DNA from: Veillonella sp. R32
GTDB taxonomy: Bacteria > Bacillota > Negativicutes > Veillonellales > Veillonellaceae
Length of the DNA: 43,065 nucleotides
NCBI RefSeq assembly: GCF_010093125.1
Contig: NZ_NMZQ01000031.1
Span: 1-43,065 of the forward strand
Direction: 5' to 3'
This document shows positions 8,796 through 18,441 of the stretch, one piece after another. The notes below the pieces were generated by a model. The model made no database searches, was not told where the DNA came from, and saw only the letters and a list, made by a program, of their open reading frames with translations. Both the position numbers and the translations under genes were made by a program. How positions within the stretch are numbered: position 1 is the first letter of the stretch; each line of letters starts with the position of its first letter.

Positions 8796-9131
8796 TTAAA
8801 CGAGCTCAATAAGTGCTAATGGAGCTGCATCGCCTTTACGAAGGCCAGTTTTAATTACACGAGTGTAACCGCCCTGACGATCAGCATATTTTGGAGCAAT
8901 TTCGTCAAACAATTTTTTAACTACATCTTCGTCCATAAGGTATGCAAGTACCTGACGACGAGCATGAAGATCACCACGTTTTGCAAGTGTGATCATCTGG
9001 TCAGCTAAACCACGAAGTTCTTTAGCTTTAGCTTCAGTCGTTTCAATACGATCATACTGGAAGAAAGATGTTAACATACCGCGGAATAATGCTTTACGAG
9101 CAGAGCTGTCACGGCCTAATTTTCTATACAT
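8796..9131 (-). CDS. rplQ: 50S ribosomal protein L17
   Basis: L17 of the large subunit, 111 residues, starting [19 protein letters not shown] and carrying the family [13 protein letters not shown] stretch near 35. It is the short bacterial form without a C-terminal extension. The ATG has AGGAGG seven bases upstream and lies 12 bases after the rpoA stop, the normal end of the alpha operon. The strong terminator directly downstream makes it the last gene of the cluster. Confidence 0.97.
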   Translation of the reverse strand: MYRKLGRDSSARKALFRGMLTSFFQYDRIETTEAKAKELRGLADQMITLAKRGDLHARRQVLAYLMDEDVVKKLFDEIAPKYADRQGGYTRVIKTGLRKGDAAPLALIELV

Positions 9132-9143
9132 TAGTCATCCTCC

Positions 9144-10145
9144 TTATTCGCCTTTTTTCTTCAAGTAAAATGGTCCCAATGGATGATTTTGAAGTTTTTC
9201 TTCAATTTCATCAATGGATTTTTTACCTAAATTACGTACCTTACCTAAATCGTCCATACTCTTATCCAAGAGGTCCGCAATTGTATTAATGCTTGCGCGT
9301 TTTAAACAATTATATGCACGAACAGACAATTCTAAATCGTCGATAAGGATTTTAGATGGACCATCATCAGGTTCTTCACCAGCTGGTGAATCATCGACAA
9401 TTGGACCTTCATCATCTGCACCAGGAACGATAAATTCCTCAGCAGAATGTGCTAATTTAGTGAAGTTCTTTAAGTAACCAATCATAATATTGGCAGAACG
9501 TGCTACAGCTTCAGCGGCGGTAATGGAACCGTTGGTAACAACTTCAAGAGTTAATTTATCAAAGTCCATTTCGTTGCCTACGCGCACATCACTTACTTCA
9601 TATTTTGCTCGAAGAATAGGGGAGAAGATGGAGTCGATAGGAATTCGACCAATTACATCATCATCCTTTTTATTCTTCGTGGATGGCACATAACCTTTAC
9701 CACGTTCAATGCGCACATCCATTACTAGATGAGCTACCTCATCCATCGTAGCAATTACGAGGTCAGGATTTAAAATTTCTACCTCAGGTGGGAAATTTTG
9801 TCCAAATTCACCAGCAGTTAACACGCCTTCTTTTTGGATATCAATATGAAGATCCAAAGGCACTTGTGCTTCGCTATCAAGGCGAAGGCATAACTGTTTG
9901 AGGTTAAGAATTATATCCGTTACGTCCTCACGAATACCAGGAATGGTAGAAAATTCATGAAGCACTCCATCAATCTTAATGGAAGTAATGGCCGCTCCAT
10001 CTAAAGACGAAAGCAGAATTCGACGTAAGCTATTACCGAGCGTAATCCCGTAGCCACGATCTAATGGTTCACAGACGAATTTACCATAACGACCGTCATC
10101 GCGTACTTCAACTTTCTCGATTTTTAATTTCTTTTCTTCGCTCAT
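9144..10145 (-). CDS. rpoA: DNA-directed RNA polymerase subunit alpha
   Basis: Alpha subunit, about 333 residues. The N-terminal dimerisation and assembly domain includes GYGITLGNSLRRILLSSL near 35-50. An acidic linker (about 235-262) leads to the C-terminal domain with helix-hairpin-helix pieces (LELSVRAYNCLKRA, RNLGKKSIDEIEEKL) that bind UP elements and activators. I use ATG 10145 because AGGAGG lies nine bases before it; the frame begins further upstream at 10178 but has no ribosome site there. A hairpin and an extended -10 lie between rpsK and this gene, so it may be partly independent of the upstream operon. Confidence 0.96.
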   Translation of the reverse strand: MSEEKKLKIEKVEVRDDGRYGKFVCEPLDRGYGITLGNSLRRILLSSLDGAAITSIKIDGVLHEFSTIPGIREDVTDIILNLKQLCLRLDSEAQVPLDLHIDIQKEGVLTAGEFGQNFPPEVEILNPDLVIATMDEVAHLVMDVRIERGKGYVPSTKNKKDDDVIGRIPIDSIFSPILRAKYEVSDVRVGNEMDFDKLTLEVVTNGSITAAEAVARSANIMIGYLKNFTKLAHSAEEFIVPGADDEGPIVDDSPAGEEPDDGPSKILIDDLELSVRAYNCLKRASINTIADLLDKSMDDLGKVRNLGKKSIDEIEEKLQNHPLGPFYLKKKGE

Positions 10146-10182
10146 CAGGACAATCCTCCTATTAAACACGCCTTTCATCTAT

Positions 10183-10191
10183 AGTATATCA
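10183..10191 (-). promoter_or_regulatory. Possible internal promoter before rpoA
   Basis: Extended -10 element TG-A-TATACT on the minus strand, without a clear -35 box, 38 bases before the rpoA ATG and just after the 10193-10215 hairpin. Confidence 0.4.
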
Positions 10192-10192
10192 T

Positions 10193-10215
10193 AGCGACCG
10201 CTCCAAGCGATCGCT
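10193..10215 (-). other. Hairpin between rpsK and rpoA
   Basis: AGCGATCGCT, loop TGG, AGCGGTCGCT on the minus strand: ten pairs, one of them G-U in RNA. No T tract follows. The G-U pair would be a mismatch (A-C) in plus-strand RNA, which favours a function in the minus-strand transcript, perhaps processing or partial attenuation. Confidence 0.5.
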
Positions 10216-10226
10216 TAAACTATAAA

Positions 10227-10616
10227 TTATACACGACGACGTTTTGGAGGACGGCAACCATTGTGAGGAATTGGAGTAACGTCTTTAATGCTGTTAACTT
10301 CAAGACCTGCAGCTTGCAATGCACGGATTGCAGCTTCACGACCAGAGCCTGGACCTTTTACGAATACTTCAACCTGACGTAAGCCGTGTTCCATAGCAGC
10401 TTTAGCAGCTTGTTCAGCCGCCATCTGAGCTGCGAATGGAGTGCTCTTACGAGAGCCACGGAATCCAAGACCACCTGCGGAGGCCCAGGAAAGAGCATTA
10501 CCGTTTGTATCAGTAATTGTTACGATAGTGTTATTAAATGTGGAACGGATATGAGCCGCACCAGATTCAACGTGTTTCTTTTCTTTTCTTTTGCTTCTTA
10601 CTACCTTTTTAGCCAC
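10227..10616 (-). CDS. rpsK: 30S ribosomal protein S11
   Basis: S11 of the small-subunit platform, 129 residues, with [15 protein letters not shown] near 22 and the conserved C-terminal [16 protein letters not shown]. The start is GTG at 10616, eight bases after AGGAGGG. It follows rpsM in the usual alpha-operon order. No unusual residues seen. Confidence 0.97.
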   Translation of the reverse strand: MAKKVVRSKRKEKKHVESGAAHIRSTFNNTIVTITDTNGNALSWASAGGLGFRGSRKSTPFAAQMAAEQAAKAAMEHGLRQVEVFVKGPGSGREAAIRALQAAGLEVNSIKDVTPIPHNGCRPPKRRRV

Positions 10617-10633
10617 GCTTTATCCCTCCTTTA

Positions 10634-11002
10634 TTATTTCTTCTTCCCAGCAATTGCTTTTCTAGGACCCTTACGAGTACGAGCATTTGTCTTAGTGCGT
10701 TGACCGCGCAAAGGCAATCCTGCACGATGACGTTTCCCGCGATAGGAGTTGATTTCAATTAAGCGCTTAATGTTAAGTGCTTCTTCACGACGAAGGTCAC
10801 CTTCAACCTTATACTCTTCATCAAGAAGAGCACGGATTTTCGCAACTTCATCTTCAGTAAGGTCACGAACGCGAGTATCTGGATTGATACCTGTTTTTTC
10901 CAAAATTTCTTTGGACAAAGTAAGTCCGATACCATAAATATAAGTTAAACCAATTTCCACACGTTTGTCACGTGGTAAATCTACACCGGCTATACGTGCC
11001 AT
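10634..11002 (-). CDS. rpsM: 30S ribosomal protein S13
   Basis: S13 of the small-subunit head, 122 residues, starting [21 protein letters not shown], with the helix-two-turn-helix region and the basic [16 protein letters not shown] tail that contacts tRNA and 16S rRNA. ATG 11002 has AGGAGG about eleven bases upstream. It lies between rpmJ and rpsK. Confidence 0.97.
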   Translation of the reverse strand: MARIAGVDLPRDKRVEIGLTYIYGIGLTLSKEILEKTGINPDTRVRDLTEDEVAKIRALLDEEYKVEGDLRREEALNIKRLIEINSYRGKRHRAGLPLRGQRTKTNARTRKGPRKAIAGKKK

Positions 11003-11024
11003 CTATTCATCCACCTCCTATCAA

Positions 11025-11138
11025 TTATCCTTGTTTTTGTTTATGTTTTGGGTTTTCGCAAATTACCATTACACGGCCTTTACGTTTAATGATTTTGCAT
11101 TTTTCGCATATCTTTTTAACTGATGGTCTAACCTTCAT
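11025..11138 (-). CDS. rpmJ: 50S ribosomal protein L36
   Basis: A 37-residue gene read directly from the sequence: [20 protein letters not shown], then [17 protein letters not shown]. The CEKC, later Cys and final His are the zinc ligands of the C+ type of L36, so this copy should bind zinc. The start ATG is at 11138 behind AAGGAGG, and the stop at 11025 is close to rpsM, the usual infA-rpmJ-rpsM order. Confidence 0.96.
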   Translation of the reverse strand: MKVRPSVKKICEKCKIIKRKGRVMVICENPKHKQKQG

Positions 11139-11167
11139 AAGTACCTCCTTTGTGTCGCTGCCGCTTA

Positions 11168-11386
11168 CTATTTAAAACGGTAGGTAATACGACCACGATT
11201 TAAGTCATATGGTGTCAGTTCCATAGTAACTTTATCACCGGGAAGGATACGAATAAAATTCATACGCATTTTGCCTGACACATGAGCAAGTACCACATGA
11301 CCATTTTCAAGTTCTACCTGAAACATGGCATTTGGTAAAGCTTCAACGACCGTACCTTCCACTTCAATAACGTCTTCTTTTGACAT
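11168..11386 (-). CDS. infA: Translation initiation factor IF-1
   Basis: IF-1 binds the 30S A site during initiation. The 72-residue protein is a single OB-fold of normal length: [19 protein letters not shown], then [20 protein letters not shown] and a [14 protein letters not shown] end. ATG 11386 lies seven bases after GGAGG. It sits between map and rpmJ in the standard order. Confidence 0.97.
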   Translation of the reverse strand: MSKEDVIEVEGTVVEALPNAMFQVELENGHVVLAHVSGKMRMNFIRILPGDKVTMELTPYDLNRGRITYRFK

Positions 11387-11407
11387 ATCATTTCCTCCGG
11401 CTACTGG

Positions 11408-12178
11408 TTATTTAATCAACCTGGGTTCATCACGCATGGTCAAAATTTCAGGGCCGTTTTCAGTAACAACCACTGTATGTTCAAAGTGTGCCGCTGGTTT
11501 GCCATCACGTGTGACAGCTGTCCAGTCATCACCGAGAACCTGCACTTCGTAAGTACCCATAGTAATCATTGGCTCAATACAAAGCACCATACCCGGCTTT
11601 AAAAGAGGGCCATGCCCAGCCGGACCGTAATTTGGAATTTGTGGATCTTCATGCATTTCACGACCAAGACCATGACCAACGAAGTCACGTACCACTCCAA
11701 ATCCGAATTTTTCACAATACGTCTGAACAGCGTGAGAAATGTCCCCCACTCTGTTCCCGACAACAGCTTGTTCAATGCCTTTAAACAAGCTTTCTTCTGT
11801 CACTTTGAGAAGTTTCATAACCTGAGGTTTTACCTTCCCAATAGGAATGGTTACACAGGAATCCCCATGATACCCATTAACAGAAGATACAAGGTCGATA
11901 CTAATAATATCGCCATTCTTCAGTTTGCGATGAGCATTGGGAATACCATGTACCACTTCATCATTGATAGAAGCGCAAATTGTTGCAGGATACCCATAGT
12001 AACCTTTGCAGCTAGGTTCACCACCATGGCTGCGAATATATTCTTCGGCAAATTGATCTAATTCCAAGGTGCTAACACCTGGTTTAGCTACTGCTATAAG
12101 CTGTTCTAGTGTTTCAGCTGTGAGCTTACATGCCTGACGGATATACTCAATTTCATGTTCCGATTTCAAAATAATCAT
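11408..12178 (-). CDS. map: Methionine aminopeptidase, type I
   Basis: Removes the N-terminal Met of nascent proteins. 256 residues with the type I metal site: His79 in EVVHGIP, Asp96 and Asp107 in the SIDLVSSVNGYHGDSC region, then the FVGHGLGREMHEDP and LCIEPMI motifs. The ATG at 12178 sits nine bases after GGAG, and the adk stop lies between, so the two genes are tightly coupled. The N-terminal extension used by some SecA-linked forms is absent. Confidence 0.95.
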   Translation of the reverse strand: MIILKSEHEIEYIRQACKLTAETLEQLIAVAKPGVSTLELDQFAEEYIRSHGGEPSCKGYYGYPATICASINDEVVHGIPNAHRKLKNGDIISIDLVSSVNGYHGDSCVTIPIGKVKPQVMKLLKVTEESLFKGIEQAVVGNRVGDISHAVQTYCEKFGFGVVRDFVGHGLGREMHEDPQIPNYGPAGHGPLLKPGMVLCIEPMITMGTYEVQVLGDDWTAVTRDGKPAAHFEHTVVVTENGPEILTMRDEPRLIK

Positions 12179-12181
12179 TGA

Positions 12182-12745
12182 TTATTTCTCCAACGCTTTA
12201 ATGATATCTGTAAATACTGTATCCACATCCTGTAATCCGTTGATTTCTACATATAAACCACTGTTACGATAGTAATCAATCAAAGGCTTTGTAGATTCGT
12301 CGTATACAGCAAGACGTTTCTGTACTGTTTCCGGTTTATCATCGTCACGATTTTCAAGACGTGCTCGTTCGCTGATGCGTCGAACTAATTCATCATTTGG
12401 AACATTGAGGTTCACAACTGCATCAAGAACAATTCCCATTTCTTTTAATATAGCATCTAATGATACTGCTTGGGCGGTTGTACGAGGGAAGCCATCAAGA
12501 ATGAAGCCATTTTTGCAATCATCTTTAGCAAGGCGTTCACGTACAATTCCTACCGTAACACTATCCGGTACGAGCTGACCAGCATCCATGTATTTCTTAG
12601 CCTCAAGACCAAGAGGGGTACATTCCTTAACCGCAGCGCGGAACATATCACCGGTTGAAATCTGAGGAATACCATATTTATCAATTAAACGAGTTGCCTG
12701 AGTGCCTTTACCTGCACCGGGAGGTCCCATTAACAAAATATACAT
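12182..12745 (-). CDS. adk: Adenylate kinase (short LID form)
   Basis: Interconverts ATP + AMP and 2 ADP. About 187 residues from ATG 12745, nine bases after AGGAGG. The frame extends to 12769 but that start has no ribosome site and would reach into secY. P-loop GPPGAGKG at 7-14, AMP-site ISTGDMFR near 30, DGFPRT near 83. The LID after RISERARLENR goes straight into DDDKPETVQKRL, so the long, often Cys-rich zinc LID common in Firmicutes is missing. It lies between secY and map as usual. Confidence 0.95.
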   Translation of the reverse strand: MYILLMGPPGAGKGTQATRLIDKYGIPQISTGDMFRAAVKECTPLGLEAKKYMDAGQLVPDSVTVGIVRERLAKDDCKNGFILDGFPRTTAQAVSLDAILKEMGIVLDAVVNLNVPNDELVRRISERARLENRDDDKPETVQKRLAVYDESTKPLIDYYRNSGLYVEINGLQDVDTVFTDIIKALEK

Positions 12746-12758
12746 AGCAATTTTCCTC

Positions 12759-14021
12759 CTATTTAACAAAGCCCTTGTAGTGACGTGTTAATACTAACGA
12801 TTCAACTTGTTGCATCGTATCCAATGCTACGCCAACTACGATGAGTAGAGCTGTACCACCAAAATACACGCCTTCAATACCAGTAATACCACCAATGAAG
12901 TTTGGTAAAATGGCAACTAATGCTAAGAACATAGCACCAGCGAAGGTAATGCGTGTCATTACGCGATCTACATAATCAGCAGTAGGTTTACCTGGGCGAA
13001 TGCCTGGGATAAATCCACCGTATTTTTTCATATTATCTGCCATATCCGTAATGTTAATTGAGATTGCTGTATAGAAGTAAGTAAATATGAAAATCAATAC
13101 AGCATATAAAATAGTCTGCAATGGAGTTCCCCATGTAAAATAGTTAGCTAGTGTTCTCACCCAGTCAACCTGCACAAACTGAGCTAACGTCACAGGAAAC
13201 ATCAAAACGGATGACGCAAAGATAATTGGAATAACACCTGCCTGGTTGACCTTAAGAGGAAGGAAGGTTGAATGGCCACCGTACATTTTACGACCAACTA
13301 CGCGTTTAGCATATTGAATCGGAATACGACGTTGACCTTGAGTTACCGCAATTACAAAGACAATCATTGCAACGGCGATAATAGCAAATAATATAGCTTG
13401 GAAAATATTAATTGTTCCTACTTGTAGGTATTCATAAATTGTGCTAAACCCTGATGGGAAGCGTGCTACGATACCAGCAAAGATGATAAGAGAAATACCA
13501 TTACCAATGCCATATGCTGTAATTTGTTCACCAATCCACATAAGGAGACAAGTCCCTGCGGTTAAGATGATAGCAATTACAATTACCGATAAGAAACTGT
13601 TGTCAATTAATGCACTATTGGCACGCAACGCATAGGCCATACCGAAAGCTTGGACGAAACCAAGTACGACAGTACCATATCGCGTTACTTTGGCAATTTT
13701 CTTACGACCATCTTCACCATCTTTACTCCATTGTTCAAAGGTCGGAATTACCGCTGTTAACAGCTGCATAATAATGGACGCATTGATGTATGGGGTAATA
13801 CTCATGGCAAAAATGGAGAATTTACTTAAGGCACCACCAGCGAACAAGTCCAGTAAACCGAACAAGCCACCAGAGGTGAATAAGCTTTCAATAACAGAGG
13901 CATCTACGCCAGGAACTGGGATGTGAACGCCTGCCCTGAACACGATAAACATGAGTAACGTATACGCCACTTTGTTACGGAGCTCTGTTATTTTAAAGAT
14001 GTTAGAGAGGCCTTCTAGCAC
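12759..14021 (-). CDS. secY: Protein translocase subunit SecY
   Basis: Central channel protein of the Sec translocon in the inner membrane, 420 residues with ten predicted transmembrane segments. The plug region ([28 protein letters not shown]) follows TM1, and the C5 loop with [12 protein letters not shown] near 335 and the C6 tail are conserved. It starts with GTG at 14021, just beyond the rplO stop. Order rplO-secY-adk-map is standard for the spc operon. Confidence 0.96.
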   Translation of the reverse strand: [420 protein letters not shown]

Positions 14022-14022
14022 C

Positions 14023-14463
14023 CTAGATCACCTCTACTTTTCCGCCTGCTGCTACAATCTTTTCTTCGGCAGTTTTAGTAAAACCGTTAGCAATAACTGT
14101 TAATTTCTTTTCTAACGTGCCATTACCTAGGATACGGATACCGTCACGAACGTTTTTCAAAATGCCTACTTCGATAAGAGCTACTGGATCAACGGTAGCA
14201 CCGTCTTCGAAACGGTTAAGTTGGGAAATGTTAACTTCCGCATATTCTTTAGCGAACACATTTTTGAAACCACGTTTTGGTAAACGGCGATAAAGAGGCA
14301 TCTGGCCACCTTCGAAGCCAGAGCGTACGCCACCACCACTACGGGAGTTTTGACCTTTCTGACCACGGCCAGAGGTTTTACCAAGACCGGAACCAAGACC
14401 GCGACCACGACGAGTGCGAGTCTTTTTAGAACCTGCTGCTGGAGCTAATTCATGAAGTTTCAT
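14023..14463 (-). CDS. rplO: 50S ribosomal protein L15
   Basis: L15 of the large subunit, 146 residues. The N-terminal tail is Gly- and Arg-rich ([21 protein letters not shown]) and threads into 23S rRNA; the C-terminal part forms the globular fold ending in [14 protein letters not shown] 14463 follows AAGGAGG. The stop overlaps the ribosome site of secY. Confidence 0.97.
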   Translation of the reverse strand: MKLHELAPAAGSKKTRTRRGRGLGSGLGKTSGRGQKGQNSRSGGGVRSGFEGGQMPLYRRLPKRGFKNVFAKEYAEVNISQLNRFEDGATVDPVALIEVGILKNVRDGIRILGNGTLEKKLTVIANGFTKTAEEKIVAAGGKVEVI

Positions 14464-14485
14464 TCAGTGCACCTCCTTATCTATA

Positions 14486-14665
14486 TTATACTTCTTCTAC
14501 AGTAACTAAATGTCTAACTTTGTGAAGCATACCCTGAATCTGAGGTGTAACTTCTTTAACTACCTGAGAGTTAGTTTTCTTTAAGCCAAGAGCTTTTACA
14601 GTTGCGCGCTGATCTTCAGGGCGACCGATTAAGCTTCTGGTCAATGTAATTTTTACCTGTGCCAT
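14486..14665 (-). CDS. rpmD: 50S ribosomal protein L30
   Basis: Small L30, 59 residues, [20 protein letters not shown], with the conserved [11 protein letters not shown] stretch. ATG 14665 is ten bases after AAGGGGG. A TTG at 14674 lies next to the Shine-Dalgarno sequence and is rejected. Gene order rpsE-rpmD-rplO is normal. Confidence 0.96.
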   Translation of the reverse strand: MAQVKITLTRSLIGRPEDQRATVKALGLKKTNSQVVKEVTPQIQGMLHKVRHLVTVEEV

Positions 14666-14683
14666 TACAGTCAATCCCCCTTA

Positions 14684-15184
14684 TTAGCCATAAATCTCAG
14701 CTACAGTTTTGCCACGAAGAGCTGCTACGTCTTCGGCACGTTTTAACTGTGCTAAGCCTTCAATTGTTGCGCGAACCATGTTGTTAGGATTGGAAGAACC
14801 AATGGATTTCGTAAGGATGTTACGAACACCAACTAATTCTAATACGGCACGCACTGGGCCACCTGCGATAACCCCAGTACCTTCTGCAGCTGGTTTCAAG
14901 AATACGCGGCCTGCGCCGAACGTACCTGTAACACTGTGAGGAATAGTACCGTTTTTAATAACAACATGAATAAGATTTTTCTTAGCATCATCAATGCCTT
15001 TGCGAATTGCTTCTGGCACTTCTGCCGCTTTACCTAAGCCAACGCCTACGTGACCGTTGCCATCACCAACAACAACTAAAGCGCTGAAGGAAAAACGACG
15101 ACCGCCTTTTACTACTTTGGCTACGCGGTTGATGAATACTACTCTTTCTTTAAGATCAAGACTGGTGTAGTCAATTCTCGCCAT
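14684..15184 (-). CDS. rpsE: 30S ribosomal protein S5
   Basis: S5, 166 residues, important for decoding fidelity. The N-terminal dsRNA-binding-like domain starts [23 protein letters not shown], the stretch where spectinomycin-resistance changes occur in other bacteria; it looks wild type here. The C-terminal domain includes [13 protein letters not shown] and [18 protein letters not shown] 15184 is behind AAGGAGG. Confidence 0.97.
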   Translation of the reverse strand: MARIDYTSLDLKERVVFINRVAKVVKGGRRFSFSALVVVGDGNGHVGVGLGKAAEVPEAIRKGIDDAKKNLIHVVIKNGTIPHSVTGTFGAGRVFLKPAAEGTGVIAGGPVRAVLELVGVRNILTKSIGSSNPNNMVRATIEGLAQLKRAEDVAALRGKTVAEIYG

Positions 15185-15202
15185 GTCTAAAGTTCCTCCT
15201 TC

Positions 15203-15565
15203 TTAGAATTTCAAGCCTGCTTCACGAGCGCCTTCTGCAAGGGCTGCGACACGACCATGATAAATGTAACCACCGCGATCGAATACTACAGATTCGATAC
15301 CTTTTTCGATAGCACGTTTAGCAACTAATTCACCAACAGCTTTAGCTGCGGCCACATTGCCACCATAGTTCAAGTTTAATTCTTTATCTAATGAGCTAGC
15401 TGCTACTAATGTTGTACCAGCTACGTCATCAATAACCTGAGCGTAAATGTTGCTAAGGCTACGGAATACGTTCAAACGTGGAGTTTGCGCCGTACCAGAA
15501 ATGTGACGACGAATACGAAGATGACGTTTTGCTCGAGCAATATTTCTTGTGGATTTACGAGCCAA
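15203..15565 (-). CDS. rplR: 50S ribosomal protein L18
   Basis: L18 binds 5S rRNA. About 120 residues, [20 protein letters not shown] at the N-terminus and [19 protein letters not shown] at the end. I choose a TTG start at 15565 because AAGGAG lies eight bases before it. The frame also has a GTG at 15574, but that overlaps the Shine-Dalgarno site. Neighbours rplF and rpsE are in standard order. Confidence 0.95.
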   Translation of the reverse strand: MARKSTRNIARAKRHLRIRRHISGTAQTPRLNVFRSLSNIYAQVIDDVAGTTLVAASSLDKELNLNYGGNVAAAKAVGELVAKRAIEKGIESVVFDRGGYIYHGRVAALAEGAREAGLKF

Positions 15566-15596
15566 GATGTTCACTCCTTTCTAAATTCTACTGATA

Positions 15597-16142
15597 TTAT
15601 TTGCCTTTAGCGCCAGCTTTACCAGCTTTACGACGAACTACTTCGCCTTCGTAACGGATACCTTTACCTTTGTAAGGTTCTGGTTCTCTCCATTTACGGA
15701 TATTAGCAGCTACAGCACCAACCACTTCTTTGTCCGCACCGCTAACAATGATTTTGTTAGGAGCTGGAACATCGATGGTAATACCAGCAGGAGCTTCCAT
15801 TTCTACTGGATGAGAGAAGCCAAGAGTAAGAACTAATTTATTACCTTGTTTTGCCGCTCTGTAACCTACACCGTTGATTTCCAATGTTTTTGCAAAGCCA
15901 TCATGAACGCCTGTTACCAAGTTAGCAACAAGAGCGCGAGTGAGGCCATGTAAAGAACGATGCGCTTTATCTTCGCTCGGACGAGCTACTGTGATTGTGT
16001 TACCTTCCACAGTAATAATCATATCCGGATGCAATTCACGAGATAATTCACCTTTTGGACCTTTAACAGTCATTACATGATTTTCGTAATTTACTGTAAC
16101 GCCAGCAGGGATCTCGATAGGCATTCTACCGATACGTGACAT
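15597..16142 (-). CDS. rplF: 50S ribosomal protein L6
   Basis: L6 near the factor-binding site of the large subunit, 181 residues, two related alpha/beta domains: [15 protein letters not shown] at the start and the conserved [26 protein letters not shown] at the end. ATG 16142 is behind TAGGAGG. Confidence 0.97.
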   Translation of the reverse strand: MSRIGRMPIEIPAGVTVNYENHVMTVKGPKGELSRELHPDMIITVEGNTITVARPSEDKAHRSLHGLTRALVANLVTGVHDGFAKTLEINGVGYRAAKQGNKLVLTLGFSHPVEMEAPAGITIDVPAPNKIIVSGADKEVVGAVAANIRKWREPEPYKGKGIRYEGEVVRRKAGKAGAKGK

Positions 16143-16165
16143 TATTTCTACCTCCTATTGCCTGA

Positions 16166-16564
16166 TTACCATACGTATGCTAGTACTTCGCCACCAAGGC
16201 CTTCTTTACGAGCTTGTTTATCACTCATTACACCTTTAGATGTAGAAATAACTGCAATACCTAAACCACCTAGTACGCGAGGGAGTTCTTCCTTCTTCGC
16301 ATAAACACGTAAACCTGGTTTGGAAATACGTTTAATTCCAGTAATTACTTTTTCATTATTGGAACCATATTTTAACGTTACTTTTAATACTGTATGTTTG
16401 CCGCTTTCAACGGTTTCAACGCTCTTTACAAATCCTTCTTCTTTAAGGATTTCTAGAACGGCAGCCTTCATGCGAGAAACAGGAATTTCAACTGTTTCGT
16501 GAAGGGCAGCATTTGCATTACGGATGCGCGTAAGCATATCCGCAATCGGATCGGTCATTACCAT
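16166..16564 (-). CDS. rpsH: 30S ribosomal protein S8
   Basis: S8, 132 residues, a primary 16S rRNA binder and in other bacteria the repressor of the spc operon. [15 protein letters not shown] at the N-terminus and [27 protein letters not shown] at the end. I keep the ATG at 16564 (MVM) because AGGAGG is ten bases upstream; the ATG at 16558 would be 16 away. Confidence 0.96.
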   Translation of the reverse strand: MVMTDPIADMLTRIRNANAALHETVEIPVSRMKAAVLEILKEEGFVKSVETVESGKHTVLKVTLKYGSNNEKVITGIKRISKPGLRVYAKKEELPRVLGGLGIAVISTSKGVMSDKQARKEGLGGEVLAYVW

Positions 16565-16592
16565 ATTCTAAAAACCTCCTCCCGTAATCCAA

Positions 16593-16862
16593 TTACCAAC
16601 TGGCTTTTTTAACGCCAGGAATCTGTCCTTTGTATGCAAGTTCACGGAACGCAATACGGCTAATACCGAATTTACGCATGTAGCCATGAGGGCGACCGGT
16701 CAAGTTGCAACGATTATGTAAACGAGTTGGGGAAGCATTTGCTGGCAATTGAGCCAATGCTTCATAGTCGCCAGCAGCTTTTAAAGCTTCACGCTTAGCA
16801 GCATATTTAGCAACAATCTTTGCACGTTTCTTTTCGCGTTCAATCATAGATTTTTTAGCCAT
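16593..16862 (-). CDS. rpsN: 30S ribosomal protein S14, long zinc-free form
   Basis: S14 of the small-subunit head. At 89 residues this is the long form. It has only one Cys ([10 protein letters not shown]) in place of the two CxxC pairs of the 61-residue zinc form, so it should not bind zinc. The C-terminal [28 protein letters not shown] is conserved. In many Firmicutes the spc-operon copy is the short zinc form, so having the long form here is notable. It lies between rplE and rpsH. Confidence 0.96.
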   Translation of the reverse strand: MAKKSMIEREKKRAKIVAKYAAKREALKAAGDYEALAQLPANASPTRLHNRCNLTGRPHGYMRKFGISRIAFRELAYKGQIPGVKKASW

Positions 16863-16879
16863 CTATAAGTTCCTCCTAA

Positions 16880-17419
16880 TTATTTTTCAAACGGCATGCC
16901 ACAAAGAGCCAATAACTCACGAGCTTCTTCATCAGTTTTAGCGCTAGTAACTACGATGATATCCATACCAGTTACGCGTTCTACCTGATCATATTCGATT
17001 TCAGGGAAGATGAGCTGTTCTTTAAGACCCAATGCATAGTTACCACGGCCATCAAAAGCCTTAGCACTTACGCCGCGGAAGTCACGTACACGTGGCAAAG
17101 CTACGTTGATCAATTTATCCAAGAACTCATACATGCGTTCGCCGCGAAGAGTTACTTTAGTACCTAAAGACATGCCTTCACGAACTTTAAAGTTAGCAAT
17201 GGATTTCTTAGCTTTAGTAATAACTGGTTTTTGACCAGCGATGATTGTGAGGTCGTTAACAGCAGCGTCTAATGCTTTTGCATTGCCTACTGCATCGCCA
17301 ACACCAATATTGATAACGACTTTTTCCAATTTAGGAATTTCCATAACGTTTTTGTACTGGAATTTTTCCTGTAAAGCCTGACGAATTTCACTAGTATATT
17401 TTTCGTTTAAACGAGACAT
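16880..17419 (-). CDS. rplE: 50S ribosomal protein L5
   Basis: L5 binds 5S rRNA and contacts the small subunit head. 179 residues with [16 protein letters not shown] near 28, [24 protein letters not shown] near 125 and a [19 protein letters not shown] end. ATG 17419 follows AGGAGG at eleven bases or so. Standard order rplX-rplE-rpsN. Confidence 0.97.
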   Translation of the reverse strand: MSRLNEKYTSEIRQALQEKFQYKNVMEIPKLEKVVINIGVGDAVGNAKALDAAVNDLTIIAGQKPVITKAKKSIANFKVREGMSLGTKVTLRGERMYEFLDKLINVALPRVRDFRGVSAKAFDGRGNYALGLKEQLIFPEIEYDQVERVTGMDIIVVTSAKTDEEARELLALCGMPFEK

Positions 17420-17443
17420 TAGTTAAAAGCCCTCCTTTCCCTA

Positions 17444-17770
17444 TTATTTATCGAGTACTGCACCACTTTTAACAGTAGCACGTACAAATTTACCATTTTG
17501 TTCTACTTTTTTGATACGAGTAGGCTGTTTAGTTTCAGGATCAAGTACCATTACGTTGGAAACATGGATAGGAGCTTCCTTAGTGATGATGCCGCCCTGA
17601 GGATTAGCCTGGCTTGGTTTCGTATGACGTTTAACTAAGTTAACGCCTTTTACGAACACGCGCGATTTTTTAGGTTCAGTTGCAATAACTTCACCTTGTT
17701 TGCCTTTATCTCGACCGGAGATAACAACAACAGTATCGCCTTTTTTTACTAGAAGTTTAGTTTGGGACAT
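17444..17770 (-). CDS. rplX: 50S ribosomal protein L24
   Basis: L24, an assembly initiator of the large subunit with an N-terminal KOW motif ([20 protein letters not shown]). 108 residues, [20 protein letters not shown] in the middle, typical length. ATG 17770 is behind AAGGAGG. Confidence 0.97.
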   Translation of the reverse strand: MSQTKLLVKKGDTVVVISGRDKGKQGEVIATEPKKSRVFVKGVNLVKRHTKPSQANPQGGIITKEAPIHVSNVMVLDPETKQPTRIKKVEQNGKFVRATVKSGAVLDK

Positions 17771-17787
17771 CGTCGCGTTCCTCCTTC

Positions 17788-18156
17788 TTATAAAACTTCT
17801 GGAGCAAGAGAGATAATCTTCATGAAGTCTTTTTCACGAAGCTCACGAGCTACAGGTCCAAAAATACGAGTGCCACGTGGGCTCTTGTCATCTTTAATTA
17901 CTACTGCTGCATTTTCGTCGAAACGAATATAAGAACCGTCCTGACGACGGATACCTTTTTTAGAACGAACAATTACGGCTTTAACTACGTCGCCTTTCTT
18001 GACAACGCCACCGGGTGATGCATCTTTTACAGAAGCAACGATTACGTCACCGATATTGCCGAATTTGCGATAAGAACCGCCCAAAACTTGAATACACATA
18101 ATACGTTTTGCGCCAGTGTTATCGGCAACATTCAAAATTGTTTGTTGCTGGATCAT
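17788..18156 (-). CDS. rplN: 50S ribosomal protein L14
   Basis: L14 at the subunit interface, 122 residues, [20 protein letters not shown] at the start and [23 protein letters not shown] at the end, both highly conserved. ATG 18156 is behind AGGAGG at about seven bases. First gene of the spc group in the usual order rpsQ-rplN-rplX. Confidence 0.97.
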   Translation of the reverse strand: MIQQQTILNVADNTGAKRIMCIQVLGGSYRKFGNIGDVIVASVKDASPGGVVKKGDVVKAVIVRSKKGIRRQDGSYIRFDENAAVVIKDDKSPRGTRIFGPVARELREKDFMKIISLAPEVL

Positions 18157-18180
18157 CGTGTTTCCTCCTTACATCACGTA

Positions 18181-18441
18181 TTATTTTACTTTTTCAATAA
18201 TTTCAACCAATCTCCAATGTTTATCTTTGGAAAGTGGACGAGTTTCTACAATTTTAACTGTATCGCCAATTTGGCACTCATTGTTTTCATCATGAGCTTT
18301 GAAGCGTTTGCTTGTTACCATTGGCTTATTATATAATGCGTGCGGCACTTTACGTTCAACAGACACAACGATGGTTTTGTCCATTTTGTTACTTACAACT
18401 TTGCCCACACGTACTTTACGTACATTTCTTTCTTCTGCCAC
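18181..18441 (-). CDS. rpsQ: 30S ribosomal protein S17
   Basis: S17, a primary 16S rRNA binder with an OB fold. About 86 residues, [20 protein letters not shown] near the start and [20 protein letters not shown] near the end. I place the start at GTG 18441: AGGAGG lies nine bases before it and the result matches the family N-terminus. The ATG at 18447 is only three bases from the Shine-Dalgarno site, and the frame opening at 18471 lies upstream of it. Confidence 0.93.
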   Translation of the reverse strand: MAEERNVRKVRVGKVVSNKMDKTIVVSVERKVPHALYNKPMVTSKRFKAHDENNECQIGDTVKIVETRPLSKDKHWRLVEIIEKVK

